Below, piece after piece: positions 39,900-49,623 of a stretch of DNA of 64,000 bases. Where the stretch lies: NCBI RefSeq assembly GCF_005434945.1, contig NZ_SKCH01000021.1, forward strand, positions 1-64,000, given 5' to 3'. The notes below the pieces were generated by a model, which saw only the letters and a program-made list of their open reading frames with translations, did no database searches and was not told where the DNA came from. A program made the translations under genes and the position numbers. Position 1 is the stretch's first letter. Every line of letters starts with the position of its first letter. The DNA comes from Prescottella subtropica (GTDB taxonomy: Bacteria > Actinomycetota > Actinomycetes > Mycobacteriales > Mycobacteriaceae).

Positions 39900-42881
39900 A
39901 TGGCGATGTTGACCGCGGTGGCGAACGCCCCGGCCGCGCTGCACCCGTTCGTCATCCGGCACGGCCGGGCGATTGACAAGTGGCTGGTGCGGGCGTTCAC
40001 CCTGCTGCTTGCCGCCGCTGGTCTCACCTCGGTCAGCGGCCCCACCGGGCTGCTCGCGATGGCCGCCGTCGGGGCCGCCGCTGTCGCCTGCTGGTACGGG
40101 GCCCGCCGGCTGCCGCAGGTGACGGGGGCGCTGCTGTTGACGCTGGTGTGGGGTGGGCTCGTCGGTGCGGTCGCCGCCGCCGTCGGGCCGGTGTTCGCGA
40201 TGGTCCACGCCGACTTTGTGGTCCTGTACCCGATCGGTCTGGTCGCGGTCCTCGCCGCCACCTATGTGATGCGCTCCCCGGGGGTGCATCGCGGGTGGAC
40301 GGCTGCGGTCGGCCAGGCGGTGCTGATGCTGTCGTTCCCGGTGGCGTTGCTGTGGCCGGGCACCATGGCCGCCGGCTACAGCTACCTGGTCAGCATCATC
40401 GCCGCACTCGCCGTCGTGGTGTGGCGGGACCGCAAGGGCACCCGAGTTCGGGTGCAGCGCAGTGGCCTGCGCCGGTGGCTGCGCGCCGGCACCCGCGGCG
40501 CCGCATTCGGTCTGATCAGCCTGGTGCTGCTCGGCTCGATCGCGATCGCGAACCCCGCTGCTGGTTCGGCGGGCCCGATCTCGTGGGTGTCGGGGAAGAT
40601 CAGTGGTGCAGCCAGCGGCGCCATGTCCGACGTCGTCTGCTCGATCACCCGCCCCGACCTGAGTGGACAGCCCCCCGGGACCGGGCCTGAGCAGTTCCTG
40701 TCGAACCGCAACCTCGGGAAGGTGCAGAACGCGAGCGGCGGGGTTCCCGACTTCGCGAAGGACGCCAACAATTTTCAGCGCGCTGCAGAGGCGTCGAACC
40801 ATTCGATGGACTCGTACACCCTGTACGAGATCAGCGGGCTGCGTGGACTCAAGTGGGTGAACTGGCAGTACAACGATGAGGGTGCCGAGAACTGCGCGAT
40901 GATGCCGTGGATTTCCACGCTCATCGGCAACCAGATCATGCAGGTCAACGTGTACCTGCTGCAGGCCACGATCGCGCTGAAAGAGTATGCGCAGGCGAAG
41001 AACCCGATCCAGGGCGTCTACCAGAATGTCTCCCCGGTCGTCGGCAACCTGTACAGCTCGTTCTTCATCCCCATGGCCGGGGTGATCCTCATCATCGCCG
41101 GCGTCGCGGCAGCGGTGCGGGCTGCCGGTAACGGTGGTGTGCGCCGCGGATTCTCCGACATCGGCATGACCGCAGCCGTTGCTCTCGTCGCAGGCATCTT
41201 CTACGGCGGTGTCACCGTCGCCTCATGGGCTAAGCCGGACGGCAACGGCTTCTACATGATCGCCTCGTTCGGCGACCACGTCGGCGGCATGCTCAGCAGC
41301 GCGATCGCCGACACCGTGTTCAAGACCCTCGACAATCAGACCGACGGCGCGATGATGTGCAAGACCCCCGAGCCTGCCCCGGGCGGTCAGTCGACGGACC
41401 TCGGTCACCGATTCACATCGTGTGTGCTCGCGGAAACCCTCGTCTACCAGCCGTGGGCGATCGGCCAGTTCGGTAAGGCCGGTGAGAATCCCATCACCCC
41501 ACCGGTCCCCACATCCCGGTTCGGTAGCCCCGGCAATCCGGATGTGGGGATCAGCCAGGGCGGCGACGATCAGGGCCTGCCCTGCTACAACAACTACAAC
41601 GGCTGCTCGGACATGCGGTCCTACCTGCTGGCTCAGACCGGTGGGCCGAGTATCGATCGGGCGCGTAGTGATTGTCTCGACGGTGTCGATGAGTACGAGT
41701 CGATGGTTGGGTGCGATCCGCACTATGCGGTCGCGAACGCGCTCCACACCATCGCAAACGCTGAGAACGCCGAAGCACTCGGACAGTCGAATCTGAAACC
41801 GAACGATGCGGCGGCGACGTTGGTGGCGTTCTCCGGTAGCGGCACCATGCCTCACGTCGCGAAATCCCTGTCCGCTCTGTTCGGAACAGTGATCGCGTGC
41901 ATCGGTATCGCCGCGATGTCCCTGATCACCCTGTGGTGGCATGTGTCGCTGCTCGTCGTGTTCATCCTCGGCCCCCTGCGATTGACCTGGGCGGCGTTCC
42001 CCGGCAAGGGAAAAATGATGAAGAACTGGATCGACGACATGGTGTACGCGCTGATCATGGCGTCTGTCTACTCGATCCTGTGCACCCTGATGGTGTTCAT
42101 GCTCGGCCTGATGTTCACCACGAACGTGGCCGCCGGCTTCAAGTTGCTGTGGAGCGTCGCAGTGCTGGTCGGAATGTGGATCGCGATGAAGAAGGTGGAG
42201 GCTGCAGCCCGACCCGAAGGCGCCACCCAGGTCAACGCCGCGAGCACCTTGCAGGGCGCCACGATGGGGGCACTCGGCACCGCCGGTGTCATGGCCGCGA
42301 TGGGTCGCCGCAACGGCGGCGGCAACGGCGGTGGTCGCGGCGGCGACACCACCAGCGGTACCGGAGCCAACTCCGCGGGCAACCAGCCGCAGTCGAACGC
42401 CCGTCAACGTCTCGCCGCAGCCGGCCAGAGCGGTGCTGCCGCAGCCGCCGCGGCGGGCCGGAAGGCTGGCAGTGCGGCAGGTTTCGTGGCCCGCCCGCTC
42501 ACCGATCCCGCTGTGCAGGGCGTGTCCCGGGCTGCGGCCGCGACCGGCGCGAAGATCCGCAACAGTCGGATGGTGACCGGTGCAGAGGATTTGGGTGGCC
42601 GGGTCGCCGCTGGTGCAGGCCGGTTCGGTGCAAGCGTGGCGGGCGTGGGACGCGACAGCCTCAGCGCCGCCCGCGCGGTCGCGTTGCGCACCCACGGCGC
42701 CTACATCTCGCAGGACACCCGCGACCGGTGGGTGGGGGCAAGTGATGGGCTGCTCAGCAATGCGGGTGCCCGCGCGAACGACAGCGCGGCCCGTGTCGCG
42801 CAGCGGCGGAACGAACATCAGGCGGCGATGACGCAGTACCGGGCCTCGATCGGTGGGTCACGGGATCGGGACGAGGACTAG
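39900..42881 (+). CDS. VirB6/TrbL-like polytopic membrane protein
   Basis: 993 residues. Several membrane helices lie in the first 220 residues, more at about 390-440 (MAGVILIIAGVAAAVRAAG) and another group at about 660-770 (FGTVIACIGIAAMSLITLWW, LLVVFILGPLRLTWAAFPGK). External loops contain many Cys (ENCAMM, CKTPEP, CYNNYNGCSDM, GCDPHY), suggesting disulfides. The final 220 residues are Ala/Gly-rich and basic, probably cytoplasmic. Size and position after virB4 fit the channel protein VirB6/TrbL. Confidence 0.75.
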   Translation: MAMLTAVANAPAALHPFVIRHGRAIDKWLVRAFTLLLAAAGLTSVSGPTGLLAMAAVGAAAVACWYGARRLPQVTGALLLTLVWGGLVGAVAAAVGPVFAMVHADFVVLYPIGLVAVLAATYVMRSPGVHRGWTAAVGQAVLMLSFPVALLWPGTMAAGYSYLVSIIAALAVVVWRDRKGTRVRVQRSGLRRWLRAGTRGAAFGLISLVLLGSIAIANPAAGSAGPISWVSGKISGAASGAMSDVVCSITRPDLSGQPPGTGPEQFLSNRNLGKVQNASGGVPDFAKDANNFQRAAEASNHSMDSYTLYEISGLRGLKWVNWQYNDEGAENCAMMPWISTLIGNQIMQVNVYLLQATIALKEYAQAKNPIQGVYQNVSPVVGNLYSSFFIPMAGVILIIAGVAAAVRAAGNGGVRRGFSDIGMTAAVALVAGIFYGGVTVASWAKPDGNGFYMIASFGDHVGGMLSSAIADTVFKTLDNQTDGAMMCKTPEPAPGGQSTDLGHRFTSCVLAETLVYQPWAIGQFGKAGENPITPPVPTSRFGSPGNPDVGISQGGDDQGLPCYNNYNGCSDMRSYLLAQTGGPSIDRARSDCLDGVDEYESMVGCDPHYAVANALHTIANAENAEALGQSNLKPNDAAATLVAFSGSGTMPHVAKSLSALFGTVIACIGIAAMSLITLWWHVSLLVVFILGPLRLTWAAFPGKGKMMKNWIDDMVYALIMASVYSILCTLMVFMLGLMFTTNVAAGFKLLWSVAVLVGMWIAMKKVEAAARPEGATQVNAASTLQGATMGALGTAGVMAAMGRRNGGGNGGGRGGDTTSGTGANSAGNQPQSNARQRLAAAGQSGAAAAAAAGRKAGSAAGFVARPLTDPAVQGVSRAAAATGAKIRNSRMVTGAEDLGGRVAAGAGRFGASVAGVGRDSLSAARAVALRTHGAYISQDTRDRWVGASDGLLSNAGARANDSAARVAQRRNEHQAAMTQYRASIGGSRDRDED

Positions 42882-42893
42882 AGGTAGAAGCGC

Positions 42894-43475
42894 ATGAACG
42901 ACTCCACACCCAACGGGCATGAGCGGCCCGTCAACGGAACCAGCCCTGACGGCAACAGCGAGTTGAGGGACCGGCTCGAGAGCATCCGTATCCGCCAGCA
43001 GGGGTTGACGATCTCGGGGCAGGATTTCGGGATCTTCTACGACGAAGCGAACCCGTTCGACGCGGATCTGCAGGTGACCTTCGATGACGGCAGCGCCGTC
43101 AACAACGTCGTCCTCAACGTCTCACCACCCGACCTGGTGGAGTTGCGGAACCAGATCGATGAAGTCCTCGCCATGCAACGCACCGCCGTCGGGGAACCCC
43201 CGGAGCCACCGACCTCACCTGCATCGGACTTGTCGGTGTCGGCGGGCGCCAACGGTGAAGGTGGGGGAGAGGCGGCCGACACCGACGGTTCCGACGAGGA
43301 TCACGACGACGAGGACCGCAGCCGCTTCGAACGTGCCTCCGATCCGATGAATCTTCGTGGGCTGGTGGGGAATCTGCCGCCGATCGCGGGGGTGGATAGC
43401 CGCACCTGGTTGCCCATCATCGTCGCGATCCTCATCGTCTTCACCGCGGCCGCGTTCCTCGGCAGCATGTTCTGA
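42894..43475 (+). CDS. Tail-anchored protein of the conjugation operon
   Basis: 193 residues, highly acidic in the middle (GSDEDHDDEDRS). The N-terminal 95 residues form a small predicted alpha/beta domain (GLTISGQDFGIFYDE, LQVTFDDGSAVNNVVL), and one membrane helix ends the chain (LPIIVAILIVFTAAAFLGSM). The soluble part therefore faces the cytoplasm. It starts 13 bases after the VirB6-like gene. No family recognised. Confidence 0.6.
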   Translation: MNDSTPNGHERPVNGTSPDGNSELRDRLESIRIRQQGLTISGQDFGIFYDEANPFDADLQVTFDDGSAVNNVVLNVSPPDLVELRNQIDEVLAMQRTAVGEPPEPPTSPASDLSVSAGANGEGGGEAADTDGSDEDHDDEDRSRFERASDPMNLRGLVGNLPPIAGVDSRTWLPIIVAILIVFTAAAFLGSMF

Positions 43476-43572
43476 CCGGTGATCCGCTGCGGACCGCAGC
43501 CTGTATCGGCTCCCTCACGGGTGGGACACCCGAAGGTGGCCCGACAGAATGTCGTGCATCGGAGGTGCACGA

Positions 43573-43899
43573 ATGAACGAACAGTCGAATCGTGCCGGAC
43601 GTCCACTGTCCTGGCGTGAGTACCGGCAGCTGGTGGCGGCGGCGGCCGCCGACTGGATGCGGGGACTCCCGGCTGCGGTACGCGGTGGCGGTCAACGGTT
43701 TCGACGCCACCGCGGTTTCCGCATGGTGGTCCTCGCGGTGGTCGTGGGGTTTGTGCCCGTCTGGAACTACCCGTCACCTGCACTGCAGCAGGCCAGTCAT
43801 GTTGTTGCGATCGCCGCGGGCGGATGGCTGGCGCTGATGGTGCTGTCGATCGGGTTCGGCAGTGCACGCAGGCGTGCGCGAGGAAGGAATCGTCGATGA
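43573..43899 (+). CDS. Small membrane protein of the conjugation operon
   Basis: 108 residues; GGAGGT lies 7 bases before the ATG. A basic N-terminal 50 residues is followed by two membrane helices (MVVLAVVVGFVPVW and VVAIAAGGWLALMVLSIGFG) and an Arg-rich tail (RRRARGRNRR). It overlaps the next lipoprotein gene by 4 bases. Function unknown; probably a structural component. Confidence 0.6.
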   Translation: MNEQSNRAGRPLSWREYRQLVAAAAADWMRGLPAAVRGGGQRFRRHRGFRMVVLAVVVGFVPVWNYPSPALQQASHVVAIAAGGWLALMVLSIGFGSARRRARGRNRR

Positions 43900-44522
43900 A
43901 GAGGTGCGTCACGTGGATGCTGACGGGTCTCGCGGTGGCCGCGGTCGTGTCGTGCTCGAACCCGTCCGAAGGTTCCCAGGTTCCGTCGACGACCCCGCCG
44001 ATCCCTGGCGTGTCGACGACCACGATCCCGCCGACGTATCAGGCGCCGTACACGCCGCCGGCTGTGGTCCGTGGGGCCACGCGGGAGGCTGCGGAATCGA
44101 CTGCGCAGAAGTTCCTTGTCGGGTGGACGACGTTCGTGCCGTGGGATTTCGAGCCGGCCGACGATTGGTTCGCCCGCTGGGACGGTTTGGCGTCGCCCGA
44201 GTTCATCGGACAGATGCAGACGTCGATCAACAGCATGTGGTCGTGGACGTGGAACGAACAGAAGAAGGCGTTCGATTCCCGCGCCGAGCATGTCGTGGAC
44301 ACGTGGATGGGCGACGACAACCGGTCCGCGGTTTCTCGGGTGACGATCAGCCGACTCGTGCTCGGCATGAATCAGCGGGTCGACCAGATCGAAACGCAGA
44401 CCTTGACGTTCGACGTGCACATGCTGTTGTCGAAGTCGGGCACCCCGAAGGTTGTTGCGGTCACCGAGACTTCCGCTGACGCGCCGCCGCCGCAGGTCAC
44501 GGGCGCGGGGTTCGGTCGGTGA
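43896..44522 (+). CDS. Lipoprotein of the conjugation operon
   Basis: 208 residues. A short signal peptide ends in AAVVSCSNPS, so Cys20 is the likely lipidated residue. A Thr/Pro-rich linker is followed by a domain of about 150 residues beginning AAESTAQKFLVGWTTFVPW and ending with beta strands (RVTISRLVLGMN, TLTFDVHML). This arrangement resembles the external part of TcpC/VirB8-fold lipoproteins, a suggestion from layout only. Both ends overlap neighbouring genes by 4 bases. Confidence 0.65.
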   Translation: MKRCVTWMLTGLAVAAVVSCSNPSEGSQVPSTTPPIPGVSTTTIPPTYQAPYTPPAVVRGATREAAESTAQKFLVGWTTFVPWDFEPADDWFARWDGLASPEFIGQMQTSINSMWSWTWNEQKKAFDSRAEHVVDTWMGDDNRSAVSRVTISRLVLGMNQRVDQIETQTLTFDVHMLLSKSGTPKVVAVTETSADAPPPQVTGAGFGR

Positions 44523-47194
44523 GCGACGGCGGATTCACGGGGTCGTCATCGCCAGGTGGTGCTCGACCGGTCGGCCGCAAGACCGCGGCCGGTAGCCGGG
44601 GTCCGGCAGGCGGACCGGCGTTGCCGTCTCCGGGCACGGTGGGGAAGAGGGCTGCGGGGGGCGACTCGGACGCGCCCGTACAGGGGTCTGCTGGTTCGGG
44701 GCGGGGGCCGACTGCGGGACGTGGGGTTGGCGGTCCTGGACTACCGGGCGGGTTGCCGGGTGGTCGTGGGCCGCGGACTCCGGCAGGGGCGCGGCAGGGT
44801 GGCCCACCTCCGCCTGGGGCGGCCGCGGCATCGAACTCGCTCCGTGAAGGGGCCACGCAGGCGAAGAACGCGGCCGGTAAGGCGATCAACCGGTCGGTGG
44901 AGACCGCGCTGGCCGCCTCCACCGGCGGTACCGCGTCGTTCCTGTATCGGATCATCCCGAAGCCGACTGACAGCAAGGAAGAGCGGGAGAAGAAGTCCCG
45001 CCGACTGTTGATCTTCGGTGGTGCGGGACTCGCCCTGATCGGCATGTCCGTGATGTTCGTGTTCATGGTGGCGCTGTCGATGTTCGGTGTCCTCGGCGCC
45101 ACCTCGGGGTCGATGGCGGCAGCCGGCAGCGCCCAGAACGGTTCCTGCGTGGACTTCTCCGTGCCCCGCATCGCTCAGGGCGGGCCCGGGGGAGCGGCAG
45201 GGGTACTCGGGCTACCCCTCGACGAACACAACATGAACGTCACCAGCGCGTTCGGATACCGGGAGATCGGTGTCGGCACCAACAGTCACGACGGCACCGA
45301 CATCGCCGCCCCCGGTATTTTCGGTGCCCCCATCTACGCGGTCGGCGACGGCGTCGTCACCGAAGCTGGCCCCGCCGACGGCTACGGCAACTGGGTGATC
45401 ATCCGCCACGACATCGACGGTCAGATCGTCGACTCACTGTACGGGCACATGGAGGACGGTCACGTCTACGTCAAGCCCGGCGACCAGGTCAAAGGCGGTC
45501 AGCACATCGCCGACGTCGGCAACGCCGGATGGAGTACCGGCGCGCACCTGCACTTGGGCATGTACCCGGGAGGGTGGGCTGCCGGTCAGGGTGTCGACCC
45601 GATGCCGTGGCTGTCGAAGTTCAAGGCAGGCGCCGGCAGCGGTGGCGGAACACCGTCGCAGCCCAGTCCGGTCGCCAACACGGCTGGGCCGGCCACGACA
45701 GTCAGTGACGCCGAGTTGGCGGCGATGCGCCCCTACCCGCTCGATGGTGCGCAACAGCAGCAGACCCTGAACTCTGAGCAGCAGGCCAACGTCGCCGCCA
45801 TCATCGCAGCCGCCCGCGAATCCGGACTCGAGCCGGCAGCGAGGGCTGCGGTGATCGGCACCGCCGTCAGCGGACAGGCCACCAACTTCATCTCCCGGCC
45901 CCGTAACGGGACCGAACCGGTCGGCGTCTTCGCTGAACGGCCCCTCGGGGAGTCGAACATCGACAACCTGATCAACCCGAAGTACGCGGCCGGCCAGTTC
46001 TTCAAGCGGCTCGGCAGCTACGCGGAGAAGCATCCGGACTGGGCGACCCAACCGATCGGGGACGTCATCGTTGGGGTGCAGCCCGAACGGGTGAGCCTGA
46101 AAGACCAGTTCTCGGCATGGGAATCGCAGTCGGTCGACACCGTCGCCGCACTGTGGTCGAGCGCGAACGCGCAGGAAGGTGCCACCGCGCGGTTGACGTC
46201 GGCGTCAGCGAACCCGAACTGTGCATCCGGTGTGGTGAACATGGGACTCACTCCGGGCAGTGTGCCACCGGAGTACGCCGACATCATCGTGCAGGCCGGC
46301 TCCCTGTGCCCCGACATCCCGCCCCCGTTCATCGCGGCGATCATCGAGCAGGAGTCGAGCTGGAACCCGAACGTCACCAGCGCGGGTGACGGCGTCAACT
46401 CCGGTGGCGCGCAGGGCATGACCCAGTTCATGCCGTACACGTGGGCGGAACGGGGAGTTGACTCCGGGTTGGACCGTGCAGGTAAACGGGAGAGTGGAAC
46501 GACTGCACCGGATCCGTTCAACCCGTACGACTCGATTCTGTCTGCCGGCCACTACCTCTGCTACATCGTCGACTACCTCAAGCCGCACATCGCCAGCGGC
46601 GCGGTGAAGGGCGATCTCCTCGACCTCGCGGCCGCCGGCTACAACGGCGGCCCCGGCTCGGTCACCACGTACGGCGGCATCCCCCCGTTCACTCAAACCC
46701 AGGAATACGTGCCCAGTGTTCGCACGAAGTACGAGAAGTTCTCGCAAGCCACCCCCAGCGACACCATCAAACTCGTCAGTTCCTCTGGTGGCGGCGGTTT
46801 CGGTGGTGCGGTCGTTGCGGCCGCGATGACGCAGATGGGCCTGCCGTACGTGTGGGGTGGCGGGGACTCCAACGGCCCGACGACCGGGATCCCCGACCCC
46901 CAGAACCCTGGCGGTTCCGGCTTCGACTGCTCCGGGCTCGTCGAGTACGCGACCGCGCAAGCCTCGGGCGGCACCAACACCATCACCGGCACCACATGGA
47001 CGCAGGTCAAGCAGGGTAAGGCGATCTCCCCGCAGGACATTCAGCCGGGTGATGCGGTGTTCTCGAACGGCACCCAGCACGTCGCGATCTGGGTGGGGGA
47101 CGGCAAGGTGATCGAGGCCCCCACGTTCGGGCAGTCCGTGTCCATCAACAACTTCGACCTCGCGAAGGCCGAAGACATTCGGAGGTACGGGTAA
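44519..47194 (+). CDS. Conjugative cell-wall hydrolase with M23, lytic transglycosylase and NlpC/P60 domains
   Basis: 891 residues from GTG 44519, overlapping the previous stop. A Gly/Pro-rich cytoplasmic part of about 160 residues and one membrane helix (LLIFGGAGLALIGMSVMFVF) are followed by four external modules. First, an M23 endopeptidase with HDGTD (His257, Asp261) and HLHLG (343-347). Second, a helical module of unknown activity (QQANVAAIIAAARESGLEP). Third, a lytic transglycosylase with Glu612 in IIEQESSWNP and AAAGYNGGPG. Fourth, NlpC/P60 with Cys804 in GFDCSGL and His854 in TQHVAIW. It would open peptidoglycan for the channel. Confidence 0.92.
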   Translation: MSDGGFTGSSSPGGARPVGRKTAAGSRGPAGGPALPSPGTVGKRAAGGDSDAPVQGSAGSGRGPTAGRGVGGPGLPGGLPGGRGPRTPAGARQGGPPPPGAAAASNSLREGATQAKNAAGKAINRSVETALAASTGGTASFLYRIIPKPTDSKEEREKKSRRLLIFGGAGLALIGMSVMFVFMVALSMFGVLGATSGSMAAAGSAQNGSCVDFSVPRIAQGGPGGAAGVLGLPLDEHNMNVTSAFGYREIGVGTNSHDGTDIAAPGIFGAPIYAVGDGVVTEAGPADGYGNWVIIRHDIDGQIVDSLYGHMEDGHVYVKPGDQVKGGQHIADVGNAGWSTGAHLHLGMYPGGWAAGQGVDPMPWLSKFKAGAGSGGGTPSQPSPVANTAGPATTVSDAELAAMRPYPLDGAQQQQTLNSEQQANVAAIIAAARESGLEPAARAAVIGTAVSGQATNFISRPRNGTEPVGVFAERPLGESNIDNLINPKYAAGQFFKRLGSYAEKHPDWATQPIGDVIVGVQPERVSLKDQFSAWESQSVDTVAALWSSANAQEGATARLTSASANPNCASGVVNMGLTPGSVPPEYADIIVQAGSLCPDIPPPFIAAIIEQESSWNPNVTSAGDGVNSGGAQGMTQFMPYTWAERGVDSGLDRAGKRESGTTAPDPFNPYDSILSAGHYLCYIVDYLKPHIASGAVKGDLLDLAAAGYNGGPGSVTTYGGIPPFTQTQEYVPSVRTKYEKFSQATPSDTIKLVSSSGGGGFGGAVVAAAMTQMGLPYVWGGGDSNGPTTGIPDPQNPGGSGFDCSGLVEYATAQASGGTNTITGTTWTQVKQGKAISPQDIQPGDAVFSNGTQHVAIWVGDGKVIEAPTFGQSVSINNFDLAKAEDIRRYG

Positions 47195-47772
47195 TGCGTA
47201 GAATCCTGGCCACGCTGGCTGCAGCGGCCGCCGGCGTGGGTGTCCTCACCGGCTGCAGCAGCAGTGACGGCACCACGCCGGTAGCCGACCCGACATCCTC
47301 AGTGGCACCGTCGGAAGACTCCGCCACAGCCACCGCGAACATCCCCAGCCAACTCCACGACATCGATCCGTCCACCATCGACGTCCACGACCCCGAGCAG
47401 GTGGCGGTCGCCGCGGTGGAAACGATGTACACCTATCTGCCGGCGCTCGACGCGGGCCCGAACGCGGCGATGCTGCGGGCGGCCCCGCTGCTCACCGAGA
47501 AGATGGCCGCTGGTGCCCGCGACTACCGGCCGCCGACCGGTCCGGGCCGGGAATGGCAGCGGTGGGCCGATACCGGCACGTTCATCTCGGCCGACGCGAT
47601 GATCAGCCCCCAGCAGCGGCCCCCGGACACCGATCGGGCACTGCGCTACATGACGGTCGAACAGACCACCACGACCGCGCGCACCTCACAGAAACTGAAA
47701 CCGTTCACCCTGGTGGTGGCGTTGGAAAACACCAGCGGCGGCTGGCGATTGGCATCCATCCTGCAGCGTTGA
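47194..47772 (+). CDS. Second lipoprotein of the conjugation operon
   Basis: 192 residues. The signal peptide ends in VGVLTGCSSS (lipidated Cys21). The domain after the linker (PEQVAVAAVETMYTYLPALD, PFTLVVALENTSGGWRLASI) has the helix-then-sheet order of VirB8/NTF2-like external domains and resembles the lipoprotein at 43896 in layout. The start codon shares one base with the stop of the hydrolase gene. Confidence 0.65.
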   Translation: MRRILATLAAAAAGVGVLTGCSSSDGTTPVADPTSSVAPSEDSATATANIPSQLHDIDPSTIDVHDPEQVAVAAVETMYTYLPALDAGPNAAMLRAAPLLTEKMAAGARDYRPPTGPGREWQRWADTGTFISADAMISPQQRPPDTDRALRYMTVEQTTTTARTSQKLKPFTLVVALENTSGGWRLASILQR

Positions 47773-47870
47773 ACCCGCTGGCAGAAGGCCCGGTTTTCGT
47801 CGTGCCGCACTCCTCGAACCCGGTTCGTAGCGTTGCTCGCAACAACCCACCCGGACCTGAGGAGGCCCCT

Positions 47871-48242
47871 ATGAGCACGCAGACCGCGACGATCCTGCAC
47901 AACACGGCAGTCGACACCGAAGGCCGCTCGATGGTGTTCTTCCACGGTTACCGCGACCAGCATCCGATGGCGGTCGTGTTCCGCGCCGAGCTGCCCTCCG
48001 AGCTCTCCACGGAGAAGGCCCTCGCAGTGCTGTTCGATGAGTTCAACATCGGTGAAACCTCCCAGGCGGCGGTCGCCTACCGGCAGGTTCACGGCCTGCG
48101 TTCCCTGTCGGTCGGTGACGTCGTCGGTATCGGCGGCAACTGGTGGGCGTGCGCGAGCCGCGGCTGGGACCGGCTCGAGAAGCAGCCCCTGATCGCCCTG
48201 CACGCAACGCCCCGCACTTGGTCAACAACGGAAAGGTGGTAA
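47871..48242 (+). CDS. Unknown small protein near the end of the operon
   Basis: 123 residues; GAGG lies about 6 bases before the ATG. Beta-rich: MVFFHGYRDQHPMAVVFRAE, a helix (STEKALAVLFDEFNIG), LSVGDVVGIGGNWWACASRG. No family recognised. It stops 5 bases before the NERD gene and shares its transcript. Confidence 0.55.
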   Translation: MSTQTATILHNTAVDTEGRSMVFFHGYRDQHPMAVVFRAELPSELSTEKALAVLFDEFNIGETSQAAVAYRQVHGLRSLSVGDVVGIGGNWWACASRGWDRLEKQPLIALHATPRTWSTTERW

Positions 48243-48247
48243 CTACC

Positions 48248-49519
48248 GTGACCATCGTGAACAGCATCAACGACACCGGCCGCGCCCGCGCGCGGCCGGT
48301 GAACGACCCGGTCGAGTCGGCTGCCCGCAGCCTCCGCGGCATCGAACGCGACAAGGCGCGGTTCCGGCGCAGCCGGACAGCGATCGTGGTGTCCGCGGTC
48401 GTGCTCGTCGCGCTCGCGGTCGGCGCGATCGTCACCGGATTCGTGTGTGACGCCGAGGCTGGGGTGTGGACGCTGACGGTGGCGGTCCTCGCGGTCGCCG
48501 GCTTGAACTATGCGGTCACCTGGTACGGGGCGGCGGTGATGGTGGCGTCGATGACCGCTGCCGCGGCCGTCACTCTGCTGGTGGGTGCCCGATTCGATCT
48601 CGGGTGGGGGCAACTGGCTGCGGTCGCCGCGATCGCCGCTTCTACCTGGGTGATCGGCACGTCCCGGCGGCTGCGTTTCCCCCGGACTCCCGCCGCGATC
48701 ACCGCCCAGTGGTGTGTGCCCGCGGCCCTCGCCGCGGCCGGGGCTGCAGGAGCGGGTGTCGCGGTCACCGTCGCTGTCGCTGTCGCTGTGATCGCGAGTG
48801 CGGCGGCCGTCAACATCGGGGCCTGGCTGACGGCCCGCCGCGCCTCACGCCGGTCGGGTATCCCGATGAACCCCGGCAGCAACCTCGCCCGCACCCTGAT
48901 CGGGCTCGTGCCGCCACCGGATATGGTGTCGGCGAACCTGCAGGCCGGTATCAGCGCCGAGCAGAAGACCGCAGCCGAGTTGTCCACGCTCGGGCCGGAA
49001 TGGACTGTGCTGCACTCCCGGTCGCTGCCCGGCACCAACGCTGACGTGGACCATGTCGTGATCGGCCCGGCCGGTGTCCTGCTCATCGACACGAAGCACC
49101 GCAGTGGCACCCTCACCTACCTGGGTGCGGACAGTGCGGCATCGCCGGAACGGCTGCGTGTCCTCGAACTGTTCGGGGCCACCGACGCAGCGGGCAGCGG
49201 GTGGGAACTCAACGGCCGCGACGCAGCCCCGCTGGCGGCATCGTCGATGTTCGAGGCCGCGTGCATCGACGATCTGCTGGCGATGCCGCAGGACCGTCTG
49301 GTCACCCCGGTGGTGTTGGCGGTGCACGGTGCGGTGATGGACACCGACAGCGGAATCATGCAGGTAGCCACCGAAGCTGGCTACACCGCCGACGTCCACG
49401 TGGTTGCCGGACCGCACATCGCCGGCTACCTGCAGACCCTGCCCACTCTAGGGAAGTCCGAGGCGTTCCTCGCGGACCTGGCGGTCGTCGTCGACTACCT
49501 CCTGCCACCGAAGATGTAG
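48248..49519 (+). CDS. Membrane protein with a NERD nuclease-related domain
   Basis: 423 residues from a GTG with AAGGTGG upstream. The N-terminal half has four to six membrane helices (AIVVSAVVLVALAVGAIVTG and later). The C-terminal half holds a NERD domain: AEQKTAAELSTLGPEWTVLH, LPGTNADVDHVVIG and GVLLIDTKHRSG, with Asp and Asp-x-Lys in place of the usual nuclease residues. NERD proteins have been proposed to process DNA. Last gene before the terminator; a role in handling entering or leaving DNA is possible. Confidence 0.75.
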   Translation: MTIVNSINDTGRARARPVNDPVESAARSLRGIERDKARFRRSRTAIVVSAVVLVALAVGAIVTGFVCDAEAGVWTLTVAVLAVAGLNYAVTWYGAAVMVASMTAAAAVTLLVGARFDLGWGQLAAVAAIAASTWVIGTSRRLRFPRTPAAITAQWCVPAALAAAGAAGAGVAVTVAVAVAVIASAAAVNIGAWLTARRASRRSGIPMNPGSNLARTLIGLVPPPDMVSANLQAGISAEQKTAAELSTLGPEWTVLHSRSLPGTNADVDHVVIGPAGVLLIDTKHRSGTLTYLGADSAASPERLRVLELFGATDAAGSGWELNGRDAAPLAASSMFEAACIDDLLAMPQDRLVTPVVLAVHGAVMDTDSGIMQVATEAGYTADVHVVAGPHIAGYLQTLPTLGKSEAFLADLAVVVDYLLPPKM

Positions 49520-49574
49520 CAGTCGTTCCACCAGTGGTATTCGATCTCAAACCCCTGGTGGAAAAGCAGCCCTC

Positions 49575-49623
49575 AACCGTTTCGGCCCCGCACCCCACCC
49601 GCAGGTGCGGGGCCGAAACGGTT
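49575..49623. terminator. 20-bp-arm terminator of the conjugation operon
   Basis: AACCGTTTCGGCCCCGCACC (49575-49594) pairs perfectly with 49604-49623 around 9 bases, between convergent gene sets. Confidence 0.85.

Noticed and set aside
37818-40802. Very long open frame (994 codons) on the minus strand opposite the VirB4- and VirB6-like genes
   Set aside because: Its product is low-complexity Arg/Asp/Gly/His-rich with no family. It is the mirror of plus-strand genes with clear Walker motifs; antisense frames stay open in GC-rich DNA.
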